NCBI GenBank assembly: GCA_018398815.1
Contig: JAFLJL010004177.1
Coordinates: 28,501-92,500 of the forward strand
Source: Conus ventricosus
Taxonomy: Eukaryota; Mollusca; Gastropoda; Neogastropoda; Conidae
Length of the DNA stretch: 64,000 nucleotides
Direction of reading: 5' to 3'
A program made the translations under genes and the position numbers. Of the stretch, positions 22,230 to 34,500 are shown piece by piece. Positions within the stretch are counted from its first letter, which is position 1, and each line of letters opens with the position of its first letter. The notes beneath the pieces were generated by a model. It was not told the origin of the DNA and made no database searches. It saw nothing but the letters and a program-made list of their open reading frames with translations.

Positions 22230-25200
22230 CCCCCTAGTTTATGCGCCCTCCCAGTGCCCGATTACATATGAAAACGCTGGCATAACAAACACACGTATTG
22301 AGTTATGTTCTATCTAATGACTTCTTGTTACCACGTTGTGTATAGCTCTCATGAAGAATAGATCGCAGTATTTACGTAGTCCATGATGAAATCTTATTGC
22401 CAAACAATGCTTCTTTGTAGTTTGACATAGCGATATGTTGCCTGCACAACGGGCTTGCTAGATATTTCCTTTGCCTTTCTTAATGATTTTCTCCTGGCTT
22501 CGACAAACGTCATTTTACGACCTTAAACCAATAAACTCTAATCACCCCCCTCCTATAATAAACATACCATCAACTTTCCCTAAAACCTTCATGTTAGTAA
22601 ATTGAATGTAAATGCGAATCTTTAGGTATCGATGTATCAAACCAACCCGCATGACCTTTAAGCCACATCGATTTCCAATGTCTTTATAGATGTCGTCAGT
22701 AGGATATCAATAACAAAACTATCTGGTCTCTGTGAAAAAAGCACTCTGAGACTCTGGATACAAGGTTTTTTAAAGTAAGTCATAAAGAAATTCTAAACAT
22801 CAAAAGCTTTGATAATTCTAAAACAGAAAACCCATAAATACAGGATTGTCTAATTTGACTTTCTTTTTTTTCATCTATACCAAAAAAGCAGTCATGAAAA
22901 TCTTCTGAAGTCCCCCTGATATATTAGGTTTGAAGATCAAGCTTAATTGCTATCAATCTCTCTTGGTGACCAAACAAGACATCTTTATGCTTGCGGATTC
23001 TCCATAGTTTTTTCCGGAAACAGTGTTGATCATCAGCTTGAAAAAGTCTTATTATCTGAAGCATGCATTCGTGGATTTAGTTCTGAGATCATTTCCTTCA
23101 TGATGTAGTGGTTCAAGAACGTCTATCAAAAGCAATTATGCGAAGAACAGCTGACACACTTTTAAATCCTCATGTCTTACATAAAAACTGTTAGAAGTCT
23201 GTAATGACAGACATAATTATTTTATGCCTCGAAGATTGGGCCCAAGTTTCGGCGCTCTCTTGGATTCGTCATTAGACATCTGCAGCAATGGATAGTCATA
23301 TATTCAGTTCATGGAGTTCCTGAGGATAAACTAAGTCAACATCTAGACTGAAACCACCGTTGAACAGGCGAAAAACTTGCCCAACCACTTTAAAGCCTTT
23401 TGAATAAATATTCGTACTGAGTACATCTTGAAGTTACGTAACGGAATGGATTGCGCCAATGCCCAACCCAACAGATTGTTTGCTCTAATACATGAGATAG
23501 TTAGACCTTTTACTCGATCATAGACGTCGTCCAGTATTTGTTGTTTGCTTACAGTAATGATGCGACGCCTACTAAATCCCCCACGCAAAACCGTTTTCAC
23601 ATCTGCATCCTTGTTAAATCTGACAATAAAACAATCTGAAATCTCAGTAAACTTTAAGAAAGCGTCCCAGAGCTCAACCCTGGGCGCAGAATGTAATGCG
23701 CGGGATCCAGGCTATAATGGATTTATAATGCATGTCATTCAATAATATTTCCAAAGGACGGCCGCCAACAAACAAGTATCAGCCAACACTTAAGAGTCAG
23801 ATAGTCTCCCATCGTTTTACAATCTAACTTCTGCCACGAACACAACTTGAGCATGCTGGTACTCAAAATCGCTGATGTTCCTTTCCTCAACAGTACTAGA
23901 AAAAAAACGCGCCTTTTAGGAGGAAGTGTATCTTCGTCAAACCTTTTCCCCAACTGTCATGTACTCATAAGGGTAAACAACCCTTTCTAACAAGCGTTTG
24001 GGTCAAAATATTTTCTACCGTTATTGGTCAGGACTTTAAGTGACAAGCTAGTGCCTCTAATGAACCCATCAATGTGTTGCATAGAGTCTAAAAAGACATG
24101 TTATTTAGATAAAAGCACAATGTACTTATTCTGCTGACCTGAAGCAATGCTGCTACCCTAAGGCGTTGGTTACTGCTTGCAAAATAAGATGAGAGTCGTA
24201 AAACATCGCAGTTATGAAAGAGAAGAGGGCAGCTACCTGTCTCGATCAAACTTTAAGTTGAAGATTGCATTTACTATGTGCTGCTCCTCTGAACTTTCAC
24301 TAATGTGATCATGGTCTCTTACTTTTGGAAATGGCTTTCCTCACTAAATTCAAAACCACAAATCCAAACATTGAGTGGCTGCGTCATACTGTAGTTGGTC
24401 GTCAGGCGCCATTATGATTACAGCAAACTTCAGTGATTATTAGAACATCAATACGCACTTGCATGCATGCGCTGTAAAAAATCATTTAGCCGCATCTGGT
24501 CCCCTGTAAAAATTCTGGCGTTGATTAGCGCCATCCGACCTACCACTAATGAAAGGCAAAAGAAACCAATCTGAAGATTACTCATTAAGACTGATTTTTT
24601 CGAAGTTTTTTGGGACTGGCCCTTCATAAAGGTAACAATAACGACTCTGAAGTACTGCGTACACTACGTAAGGAGAATTTTGCACCGTTTCCAGTTCTTA
24701 AAACTAACTTTAATGCCTTACTGGGGCGTAAATAAGTTCTGTATTACAGTCAACTGGGCGCGATACAATGTTTTCTTATGTTCGCTCGCGGCTTGAACAT
24801 AGGAACTCTATGTTAAACAATTTCTGCAGACTTCTTGTTTTGTGCCCATCGCTTATGAAGAATGCTGCATTAGTTTACACCTCATTGTTCGATCAATGTG
24901 TAATGTGGAGCGCCCCGCTGGTGAAAACATTAGTAGTAAGTCCCACATGATTTTTGTCTGGCATTCTATCCAATCGTTGGCCTGTTCTGGTGACACTATT
25001 AATTGGGCACCAAATACTGTTTTCCTCATCCCATGTGTAGACATTAACAGAAATGGGTTTGTTTGTTCTTCCAACTGATCAATTAGATCTACACTAACAG
25101 AAGGATATTCCACAACAAGTTAAGATCATTGATAGTAAGGGCATAGTTAACACTCTCTCTGCGATTATGTGCGGGCGTACTGCCGGCCATGCAAGAAACA

Positions 25201-25850
25201 ACACCACATAAAACATTTGTTGTCTGTATTCTTTATTGTTTAGAACTGCTTTTTGCGACTAATGCTGGGAGGTAAAGTGGAATGTGAGACTTGCCTACCA
25301 TCGGTGCATACGTTAAGCATTTTAATCTAATCTCAAAGGACTTCGCCCTCTGACCACCAGAGCCTCTCATTTTTGGCTTCTTCAGCGCAGCCCATCAAAC
25401 GTGTACGCAGTTCGTCCTGCCACCGGAGTTAATTCGTTATGATAACAGAATAAGTTGTTGTATAGTCGAGACCCAGACTTCTAGTTTTATCTACATTATG
25501 TTATATAGACGTTAAAACAAAGCAAACAATAACTTTAACCTGCGGGTACTATTGTTAGTTTACCTGAACTTGAGAAATAGCATGACCAACGGCTTGCCCG
25601 TACGCCTGCTGGATCAAGACTTCTAAATCAATCTCAATCCCAGCGCTTAGAAAAATTTTCGTATGCATGTGCTTCAAAAAATCACTTGTCCTTCATATAT
25701 CTTACCATGTAAGTCCTCATTTTCTAACTCAAATATTTTATTTAAATTAAAAAAAACTACTTAATCAGAATCAATTTCGAAGGTCCATTTTAGGGCGCTT
25801 GGACCTCAAAACAAAAGACTAAACACCTTTGGTGTTGGGTTAATGTGAGC
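22230..25850 (-). pseudogene. Polinton family-B DNA polymerase (protein-primed type), broken
   Basis: Intact homologues replicate the element. Read on the minus strand, from high to low coordinates, the blocks are VVYPYEYMT (about 23,985), FDEDTLPPK (23,941-23,915), DCKTMGDYLTLK (about 23,824-23,789), RGGFSRRR (about 23,582), ANNLLGWALAQSIPLRNF (23,483-23,430), VDLVYPQELHELN (about 23,340-23,300), DFFKLMINTVSGK (about 23,050-23,014), KLDNPVFMGFSVLELSKLLM (about 22,850), PDSFVIDI (about 22,715) and a C-terminal VVQATYRYVKLQRS block (about 22,405). These follow the known exonuclease-to-palm order of the virus/Polinton branch. The C-motif DTDS is damaged (PDS remains). Frames shift at least eight times. 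The N-terminal limit is uncertain; the frame at 24,853-25,113 probably belongs to it. Ends tail-to-tail with the integrase. Confidence 0.85.
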
Positions 25851-26299
25851 TGATTAGAAACGGAATTTAATGTTTCGTTTACTTTTTTTAAGCATTAACC
25901 TTTTTATCTGCTCGGCGTCTGGCTGTTGAGAAAAACATTTCCTCGCCTTTCTATGAAGATCAAACTTTTGGTCTATTGTATCTCAAAACGGCCTGTAAAC
26001 GATTAAACTTCTTCATCCGTGATGTTTGCGTGCAGCTAGTGCTTTATTTATAATCAGTTATTGAAGGAACTAAGTTAAGTGCATGTTATAAATTGACCAT
26101 GGCCTGTGGAGAGCTTTTGAGTTTAGGTTTTTAATTATTTGCTAGCAGGCAACACCTACAGCTAACGAACACAGGACAAGACAAAAGACAACCCGCCTAG
26201 AGGTAAAGCTGCGGGTGCTCCAATGCCCGATTGCTAAGAGCCTACACTCGTTCCTCTGATGCGGCGCTTATAGTGATGCTCCAGTATTGACATATGTAA

Positions 26300-27600
26300 G
26301 CAGCATAAAAGGCCGCAGAATACCTTCGTTTGATTTGCTGTATTATTGGAAAGGGTCCAGCACTATGGTTTTTGTTGCAATATGTGTAATGTTTGATAAT
26401 CTAAGGTTTTTATGCTCGGGATAACTACTATCTCTTCTCAGTTGGCGCCTCTGGGCGCTGTAGGTACTCTTGGATAAACCGTGAAACAGACATGCTTTTT
26501 AAAACATAAAAATAATTTAGTAATGTATATCTTTTAAATCCATTAGTTCAATATTCAGCTGCGCCATCATATATTCAAAACCAAAAGTACAATAAGCGGT
26601 TTATATCGGCTTCTACTTACTTTTATCAATTTGAATGTTTAATACGTCTTACACAGTTCTCCCGCTACCATGTCACTGATTATCCTCCGTTGACCTTAAG
26701 GTCAATCCATAAACCGATAATTGTTGTTAAATAAATCATCGAGTCTTACACTGTGAAAGGTGAAGATCAATAGTGCCCACACGTGTCACTGTTTGGATAT
26801 CTTACACCCCCACCTCCAAACAGTTTTCTTAAATTCATCAAAAATGCTGATAAGGTTTAAGCCCGCCTAGCATAGAATAGGACGGTTAGAAACTGCCTCA
26901 ATCGAACAATGTACTATTCCGTTAATTTTTGGATTAAAAAACTATTTCCCTTCCTCAATATGAATGGTTCTTATCAACTATCACAAACAGCAATAAATAC
27001 CTTTAAGATTAAGCGATCTTGCTGAGACGCAAAAACTAAAATTCATCAAGTGTCTGCCCTGCTTCTAGGAATAAGTATGTATGCATGAAACACTCATTCG
27101 TAATATATTGCTAATTTTGACTGGATATAGTTGTTCAATCGCCAATGCTAAATTAGGGTAGCTAACAACGTCAAACTCTAACGAGATGTCCAGAAAAGCC
27201 TGATACATTGCTTCGGGTGTCGATGATTTGATAACCTTTAGTATTCATTAAAGGTAGTTCAAATAGACAATCTGTCTTTAAAGGCTCCTTGATATGAGAA
27301 GTAGGCGCAAGCGCTTTTAACAACTCAAAATCTAAGGGGAATGGAAAGCGATTACCAAACGCAAAATTTACAGCTCCATACTTTTTGCCGTCTTAGTATC
27401 TGCGGCCCATTCTATTTTTAGTGCTTCTTCATTTTTCTATTTCATTGAAACTCAAGACATCCCTATCAGTCCCGGTTAGCCTATGATTCAGAATCGTTAA
27501 AAATATGTCAGCCTTGAGAACAGAAAATATTCTTGCCCCTCAAGTTATATAAAGAAAATTTTCTTAACGATTCCCCCCCAATTCTGTACAACTGTCCTGT
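26300..27600 (-). pseudogene. Candidate Polinton major capsid protein (double jelly-roll), broken
   Basis: On the minus strand a frame reads RFPFPLDFELLKALAP at 27,349-27,302, followed by a FELP strand and, in another frame, LEFDVVSYPNLALAIEQLY at 27,181-27,126, then FSFCVSARSLNLKGI near 26,995. The FPLDFELL...AP, LEFDVV..P.LA..I and final N/S-x-KGI spacing resembles what I know of the capsid proteins of Polintons and adintovirus-like elements. Downstream pieces such as CTFGFEYMMAQLNIELMDL (about 26,590-26,530) may be the C-terminal part. It stands directly behind the polymerase on the same strand, where a structural gene is plausible. Only motif patterns support this call. A structure or profile search would be needed to confirm it. 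Confidence 0.55.
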
Positions 27601-27879
27601 TTGGGGTCTTTTTTTCGAAAGGGAGGCGGGGCTATTTTGAAAGTAAGACCGCAGAGCCCCTGCACCAAACACGTCATTTAGCTCCTAGTGTCTGGAAATT
27701 TGACATAAGATTTGATCTGCATCAATAGTAGAATGGATTATTTGGAAAAGTAATATTCCGCTTATATCCCTTCACGCCAAAGGGTTCCTTTTCAGTCTTC
27801 TATGGCGGGTTCAGAATCAAGCCATGTGCTTGCGACATTTTTTTTATAAACAAAATAAAAAAATTAATTAATTAATTAA

Positions 27880-28950
27880 AAACCATGCAGGGCAATGGAA
27901 GATGCCGAAGATTATGATGTTTTTGATCTTGGAACAACATGAGTGAAATGTCCAAACCTTTGACACAGCAATCGCTCAAACGCTCTCAATGCGGGCGTGA
28001 ATTAACAGAAAGTACGGGTCGAAGCATTTTACAAAAGTTTAGGCCAAGCAACCCACTCCCCAATTTATAGACCCAAATGATTTGAAATTAGAAGATGGGC
28101 ATTTGTCTAGTAGAAAAACTACCAAGGGCAACTTGTTCGGCTTACAAAACTAAACCAGAACCCCATCAAAGTTTTTAGCCCAGATACAATTATACAAAGA
28201 CTCAGTGTGAAAGGATCAAAATCCGCCTTGGTCTTGTTAGACCGAAATTAAAGGGCGGAGGCAGTTTCTTTTCAAAACATCAAAACACACTGCAAAGGAA
28301 CTCCCAACAGCTAACCAAATCAAAACATGGAACTTGAATGAATTAAATCAATCGTGCAGATGGAATAATAAATGCCATTAGAACAGAACCAGTATTTTTC
28401 AGAGAAACAGCAATAAAGACTATACACACTCCCCCTCTGCCATGCGAGAAATAGCGGCCCCTGATCATGCTTTGAAGAAGCATTAGAGGCGAATTCACAA
28501 ACAATTTAGCAAAACAAGGTGAACTAGATGAGCATATAAAAAGAGAAAAAGACAAACTCGTTGAGCTGATGGACGCCAACTAAGGGCCTGATATTAAAGA
28601 AAGAATAAGACAAAGACAAAAGAACTTGAACCAGAAAGATCCTCAAGACAAAAGTGCTAACTACAAACCCGAGACCAAATTACGAACTCACGTGAATAGA
28701 ACAAGAGAAACTATCGAAAACAAATTTTATCCTGAAGACACACACAAGCAGAACGAATAAAAACACTGTATAGCGAGAGCCACGGCGTCACATTAGCAAG
28801 CGGGTTCTAACGGCCTTAGGATTTGCAAATAGTACACTGGTTGTTGGCTATTACCGGCGGCGGTGAGCCAAAGATCAGTAACCTCCGCCGCCATACGCCG
28901 ACCCACCTGATAAAATCATTGGTAAAAACACAAACTTGATCATCTTGGGC
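27880..28950 (+). pseudogene. Possible Polinton accessory/structural gene with charged helix and PPPPY motif
   Basis: In broken plus-strand frames this segment gives MEDAEDYDVFDLG at its start (about 27,898). Between about 28,488 and 28,735 follows a highly charged, helix-forming stretch (GELDEHIKREKDKLVELMD and KERIRQRQKNLNQKD are visible), ending near NKFYPEDTHKQNE. About 150 bp later comes PPPPYADPPD (about 28,884). I do not recognise the family with confidence. Charged helical proteins of unknown role occur in Polintons. The PPxY motif is a known ESCRT-recruiting late-domain type, but in a broken frame it may be chance. A 78-codon minus-strand frame overlaps and I treat it as a shadow. 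Confidence 0.35.
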
Positions 28951-30878
28951 AGGGGATGAAAAAATAGCCAGTAAAGCCGTATGACGCTTACCTGGTATAT
29001 TATGCAGTATAGTTTAGCTGGCTTTTGTCTACTGCAAGCAAAGTAGGATGGCTATTAAGGCCGGAGCACATTATGGGCAATAGCTCTCTTTATCGTTGGG
29101 TTTATATTTAGTAAATAAAGACCAAGTAATCCTAGGCCAGTTAATCCACTAACAAGCGCTGTCTTTCAAAATCAGGTCTGAGTCTTATACTGACTTTGGG
29201 GTCGGACTTCGGGGATTGGATGACTTAATCTTGGTGTTTTTTTACTGCTTGCACTATTACTGGCTCAAGAATTTATGTGAGTTATTCCAACCTTCGTCAT
29301 TGCCTGCCTCAAAAGAAATTTCATTATTATAGTTTATTATTGTACCTATCTAGGAGCCTACGGTCAGAAGGCAACATGTATAAACCAGTGCCGAACAGCA
29401 CAGTCCTACTTCGATCTTGCGCTATTGTAAAACATTTGGTACCTTGAATACTTTGAAGGTAAATCAACATAGACAATAATGGCGTCCTCAAAATTTGCTA
29501 CGTATTATGTTATTTTGTGCGTCAAAGCCAGTAGAAGGATCAGTTACCTCGATCTTGCCCTGTGCATTGCGACCCTAGAAACACCAACGTAAGTACGAAT
29601 GATTCGTTTATTCCGTTCTAGTCCCGCCCCTAGTTAGCCCTTAGAAGAGTCCTAAGATAAATGATGTCCATCTGTATTAATGCTCTTGCTGTAGGGACCC
29701 GGGCCTGACATTGGGGCCTGAAAACGAAATTTTAGAAAGGAGGATGCCAGTCATAGTTATACTTTCTGGATGCGTGCCCCGAAAATAAAGGTCGCCTAAG
29801 GCCATGATAATGATCCCACCTTTTGTACTAAACAGCCTGTCTTGAAGGTAATATTGAATTCGTTCCAGATCCTATCAAAAGGCCTTCATGTCTAATCTGT
29901 TGCTAAATGGATTAAAACGGTTTGTCATATTGGCAATGGCGCTGCAATTCCAGATCAAATACTCCAAAAGTGTAATAGAAATGAATCAGTACACTGACCA
30001 ACACCAAAGATCATGGTGATTTAAAATGATCAGCATACGACACTCCACACCCTAGTTGCTTCCAAAAACACATGCCAAGTATAAACTGGTCTTATAAACT
30101 GCAATTCTGGATGACTAAACCACGCTTTCATTGATGCGGTCGTTTTTCACAATAGGGGGGTTAAGATAGCTTCTTCCAATGAGTACTCACCTTTTTTATG
30201 CAAAGTGGCAGTCTGGGTAACAGCAATGTCAAGATAAACATTTGCATATATTTTTAAGAATTGTAGTGCGGCCCAACAGAAAATATTGCGCCATTAATAT
30301 TTGAATGCACTCATTTTTATTTCGTTTAAAAAATTTTGTAACAATAACACACCAAACCGTCCTTCGTTTTTAGAACATGCTATTGATAACGAATGCGGAG
30401 CCAAAAAGGTTGCACTTCATCAATAATTTACAAAGACGTATGGATAAAACTAATAACGAAGCCCAAGTGCGAAAAATACGGTATCTAAAAGTTACAAAAC
30501 AGGGGCCAAAGTAGCCATTAACAATACCTGATGGTTATTACGGTTTTGCTCCTAAAAGAAGCAATGAGATAACTTTGACATTACCACAACATTAAACAAT
30601 GCAAATCTAAAACTATGGTTACCATTCAAGCCTGAAGAAGAAGGAGGGTTCCTATATGATAAACGAGCTATAGCTAAAATTTTTAGGTTTTTTTTTATTT
30701 TATCTTTAACGAGCTAACAATTAAAGAATTAGAGTATAACACCACCAAAAACTACTTAATGAGGGGAGAAAGTCCGCTCGATCTTGGGCATTACATCATA
30801 CTCTATGTTCATTTGGATTGAGCTGAGCACTGATAAAACTTATATACGGAAGGCCCTCACTGTTTTTAAGAGCTCTGG

Positions 30879-30913
<35 letters not shown>

Positions 30914-32640
30914 TCGGAAAGCAGCATATTGCGGATTATGAAATTATACAATTCCCAAATTTACGTTTCAAGGAATAGGTTTGTGGGAGGTGTCGATCAT
31001 TTACTATAAAGATCAAAGACAAAACGGGAAAGTCGTAAAAATGTGATAACCTTCACATAGTTATGGAAATAAAATAATAAACTGTACGAAAAAATGTCGG
31101 CGGGGGCCCAGAAGAACCCGGAGTTCCATGGCGCCTGTACGGTGTATTAACTTTTGGAATTAAAAGACCTTGCCGACGTTGCGGACCTTTGAAACAGAAT
31201 GGCGAAATAGGCACTTGTATGGGTTTTTGAGTACACTAAGCTGGAGATTATAAACGAAAAGAGGTTTGCGACAACCAAAAAGTATCCAAAACTAAAACTA
31301 AACCACTGCGCAATCTAGAGGCAAAATAATGATGGCCTGTATGAATATAAAATCGTTCGAAACCTGACCTCACATGGGCACAACGACCCCCATATTTAGC
31401 ATGGGAATTAAAATTTGAATCCTAATCCCATTTACATTTTTAACCATCACAAAAGTTTCAGAAAGCATTCAACTCTGCCCTTTACATGTACGCATATGCC
31501 GGACGCCAATAACGTAAAGAGATTGAAATAAAGCCGTAAGGGAACAAACAGTACATCCACCCCAGAAGAGAAACGGTTTTAAAAGAGATGCTTCAACAAA
31601 TTAACAAATTCAGTTCCACCAATAGACATTATAGGAGAATGCGTCACAATGATATATGAAATTTCTGGTCTCAAAGAATGTGGAAGAGGAATGGGTATGT
31701 TGGGCCGTAAGTGGACGACCTTCTAAAGGAAATTCTCATTAGCTGCAAAACTTAGACGTTGACAGTCTTAAAGTTACTGTCGTACGTTCTAACAATGGTG
31801 AGATATTACGATCATAACACAAGCAACAAAATCATATTATACTAAATAGAAACAATCTTACCGAACTGAATGGATATAAATCTTACACCTTTAGATCTTT
31901 ATAGGATTTTACTTATACTGAACAAGGTTAACAAGAGCATGATAAAAACAATAACTGGATTAGATTTAAACTCTGTTATAAAACTATGGAGCCATTAAAC
32001 TATATGAACAAAACTCCTCATTGCTCATTGATTTTGTGGCAGACTGGTTGGGTGGAAAAACAATATTTGTCCCTAGACCTGTTACAAACATTAATCGTTA
32101 TAATTTTGATCATATTGGTGGGTTTTCTGTCCAAACACTAAAAGGAACAAAGCATATCAAGATAGAAAGGTATATATGGACAGATGATAACATCTATTAG
32201 TTGATCCTAGCAATAAAACTGAGAGATTGTTTAGAACAGTTTTATTAAGACTGTTTGAAGGCACGCAAAACCCTCTTATTATAGATACTGTTGGCAGAAA
32301 GAGAACATAGTTAAAAGATAAACACTTTGTCAAAACTGGCTATCAGTGGAAGACATGCTAGAATAAGTGTGTGGATTTATGTCAAAATAATAACTCAGTT
32401 TTTCAAAGACATTTAGAGAACAGTTCAAGACTGTAGTTTCATTCACATGAAAGATCCGAGATTGCAATTTGATGAATGTTTTGCGTGAAATGTGTTATTG
32501 AAAATGACCAGGAAAAACACAGGATTAAGCAAAAACTGAAATCTGAAAAGTTTAGTAAATTAGTATTGAAAACGGATACCCTACACAGTATGTTTGTTTG
32601 TAAATAATCGTATTTTATGGGTTATTGAAGTCTTACTTGT
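28951..32640. other. Polinton right interior, genes not recognised
   Basis: Mostly short frames on both strands. Noted but unassigned: a hydrophobic segment LWAIALFIVGFIFS near 29,070 (plus); a frame with DGYYGFAPKRSNEITLTLP at about 30,527-30,585 (plus); and LLIDFVADWLGGKTIFVPRP at about 32,020-32,080 (plus). The spacing is compatible with one or two lost genes, but no ATPase P-loop or protease catalytic motif could be defended. Confidence 0.4.
30881..30912. repeat. poly-G run inside the Polinton
   Basis: Roughly 31 consecutive G with no interruption. The length is likely inaccurate. Confidence 0.9.
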
Positions 32641-32641
32641 T

Positions 32642-32726
32642 AGAGAACGTATAATACCAATCCTGGGTCACTTTCGCCCGAAACTGGTGAGGGCGAAAGT
32701 GGTCAGGATGGTATTTATACGTTCTC
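32642..32726. repeat. Polinton right terminal inverted repeat, palindromic
   Basis: AGAGAACGTATAATACCAAT on the left arm pairs with ATGGTATTTATACGTTCTCT on the right arm, with a CACTTTCGCCC / GGGCGAAAGTG core. It is the inverted counterpart of 16,459-16,548. The element ends at TC, 32,725-32,726. Confidence 0.8.
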
Positions 32727-32732
32727 TGCAAA
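32727..32732. repeat. Target-site duplication of Polinton, right copy (TGCAAA)
   Basis: Identical to 16,453-16,458; see the left copy. Confidence 0.85.
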
Positions 32733-33260
32733 CAAATTAGTACAAACATTCACACTTAACCTGTCCAAGAAAGGCAAATGGACATAGCGGGGGAAAGATG
32801 AATAAAAAGAGCAACGAACTACTACTCGTACACACACTTTTCCATGAGATATTCTAGAGAAAGGGTCTGAGCACGTAAACCAAGGAATAGAAAAGAAAAC
32901 TGAATTCCCACACTCTTTACCTCTACGATCGACGACAATAAAGGTAACATCCTTAGGCCAGTTTAGAATCAAAACCATAAAAATGTTTCTTGTTATCCGT
33001 AGTATAACTAATCTGCCTATCTTCTTCTCACTGAATACTGTGTAGAGTCACCAATGGGGCGCCGGGGGGGGGGCATGGAAAAGGGGTTGTTTTCCGAGTA
33101 CCCTCCAAGTCTGCTGATATGTGTGCCAAGGTTTGGCTCTCCAAAAATTTTTTGGCGTATCCACCTACACGCTGTAAGCCAACTGTTATTATTGTACTCC
33201 CCAGTTTCTTCACGAACAGGGAGACCTTTACGAATGGGAACGAGAATATGCTGTGAGAGT
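32733..33260. other. unassigned flank between the Polinton and the satellite block
   Basis: No gene recognised. It contains a short G-rich tract at about 33,063-33,073. From about 33,190 onward it resembles 34,670-34,740 and leads into a (TG)n run, so the last part is the start of the next repeat module. Confidence 0.4.
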
Positions 33261-33267
33261 TGTGTGT

Positions 33268-33304
<37 letters not shown>

Positions 33305-33345
33305 TGTGTTGTGTGTGTGTGTGTGTTGTGTGAGTGTGGACAGTC
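33261..33345. repeat. (TG)n microsatellite, module 1
   Basis: TGTG run with TGG interruptions, followed by a TGTCCGTGGTC phrase and satellite monomers. The same order is repeated at 34,742-34,835. Confidence 0.9.
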
Positions 33346-33399
33346 AGTCTGTCTGACTGTCTGTGTGTCCGTGGTCCAAAATGTGTTCCACTCGCCCAG

Positions 33400-33890
33400 A
33401 ACAAACACTACAGGGCCGATCTTTCTGCAACTTTGTAGGTATGTTCATTATGGGCCACGATGAAGCCCGATGTTTAAGTTTACCCGCTATAGCCGGTTAC
33501 AAACGGCTGGTAACGGCCTGTAACGGTTTTCTTCTTTACGGAATATCGCAGAATGTACTTGACCGATCTTTAGTCAAAATGAGCAGTTTACGATCTTTAT
33601 GGACACGATGATGCCGCGAAGTATTAGTTTACCCTCGAATTAGCCGTTACTAACGGCTGAAACGGCCTGTAACGTTTTTCTTCTTCTATGGAATATCTCA
33701 GAAGTACTTGGCCGACCTTTATGCAAAAATAGCAGGTATGACTGTTCTTATGGTCACGAAGATGCCTGATGTTTGGATATGCCCCGATATAGGCCGTTAC
33801 TAACGTTTGTAACGGGCTTAACGTTTTTTTCTTATCTTTATGGAATATCTCAAAAAGTACTTGGCCAATTTATATAGAGCGTTTCGATGA
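33400..33890. repeat. ~155-bp CCGTTA satellite, first block
   Basis: Three diverged monomers. Each contains GATGCCCGATGTTT, a CCGTTAC(T)AACGGCTG(T)AACGGCC core and GGAATATCTCAGAA, with starts at about 33,461, 33,608 and 33,761. Confidence 0.85.
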
Positions 33891-33949
33891 TCTTGTTGTG
33901 ACAAATCGATCCTCTGTCCAATATTAATGATGTAATGCCTGAAACAAAA

Positions 33950-34500
33950 GGATTCAACAACCGTTAAAAACCGTTATTTTCCTCCGTTATTGCTTATAAA
34001 TCTAGGTGTATTTTAATTACATTTAGTATATAGAAAGGTTATCACACACAAATGGCACATCTAAAATAGTTTTTCAAATTTGACCGAATAAAACCCGTTA
34101 TACCCTGACATATTGTCCAATTTCGATGAAATTTGAGATGTACCCCCGGCTTTAGCCCAGTGAGGACTAAAATACCGGTTCAAAAGTGTATATCGGATAT
34201 ATAACCTTGTAAACCGTTATATTTTGGCCGTTATTTTTTATATCCGGAGGGTTTCCTGAAGTTTTTTGTATATAGAAAAGGTTATCACACACAAATGCAC
34301 TTCCATGAAGTGTTTCAAAATACTGACCGTATAAAAACAGTTAATCATGACAAATTGTTCCGATTATGATAAATATGATATGTACACAGCTTTAGCCCTG
34401 TGAGGACAAAAAAACGAAGTTTCAAAGTGCACATCGTTTAAATAACCGATAAAAACCCGTTATTTCGCCTATTATTTCATATCCTCACCAAAGCACATGT
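33950..34500. repeat. ~240-bp tandem repeat, two units
   Basis: The phrase TATAGAAAGGTTATCACACA recurs at about 34,030 and 34,270, followed each time by CTTTAGCCC(A/T)GTGAGGAC. CCGTTAT and AACCGTTA words are frequent here too. Confidence 0.75.

Larger units (their letters stand above)
16459..32726. mobile_element. Polinton/Maverick DNA transposon (virus-like), complete ends, decayed genes
   Basis: A 16,268-bp element. It starts AGAGAACG and ends CGTTCTC, that is, 5'-AG ... TC-3', and is flanked by TGCAAA at 16,453-16,458 and again at 32,727-32,732. Inverted ends, a 6-bp duplication, AG/TC termini and 15-20 kb length are the known signature of Polintons. Inside I can read a retroviral-type integrase (plus strand, 20.63-21.9 kb), a family-B DNA polymerase (minus strand, about 22.2-25.8 kb) and a capsid-like segment (minus strand, about 26.3-27.6 kb). 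An ATPase and a cysteine protease would be expected and were not recognised. All genes carry stops and frameshifts, so this copy can no longer move. Polintons that encode capsid proteins are regarded as endogenous virus-like elements. Confidence 0.88.

Noticed and set aside
32686..32727. Left end of a second Polinton abutting the first
   Set aside because: The segment is the outer arm of the palindromic terminal repeat; the exact TGCAAA duplication places the element end at 32,726.
33028..33408. 126-codon minus-strand frame
   Set aside because: Half of it is the His-Thr translation of a (TG)n tract.
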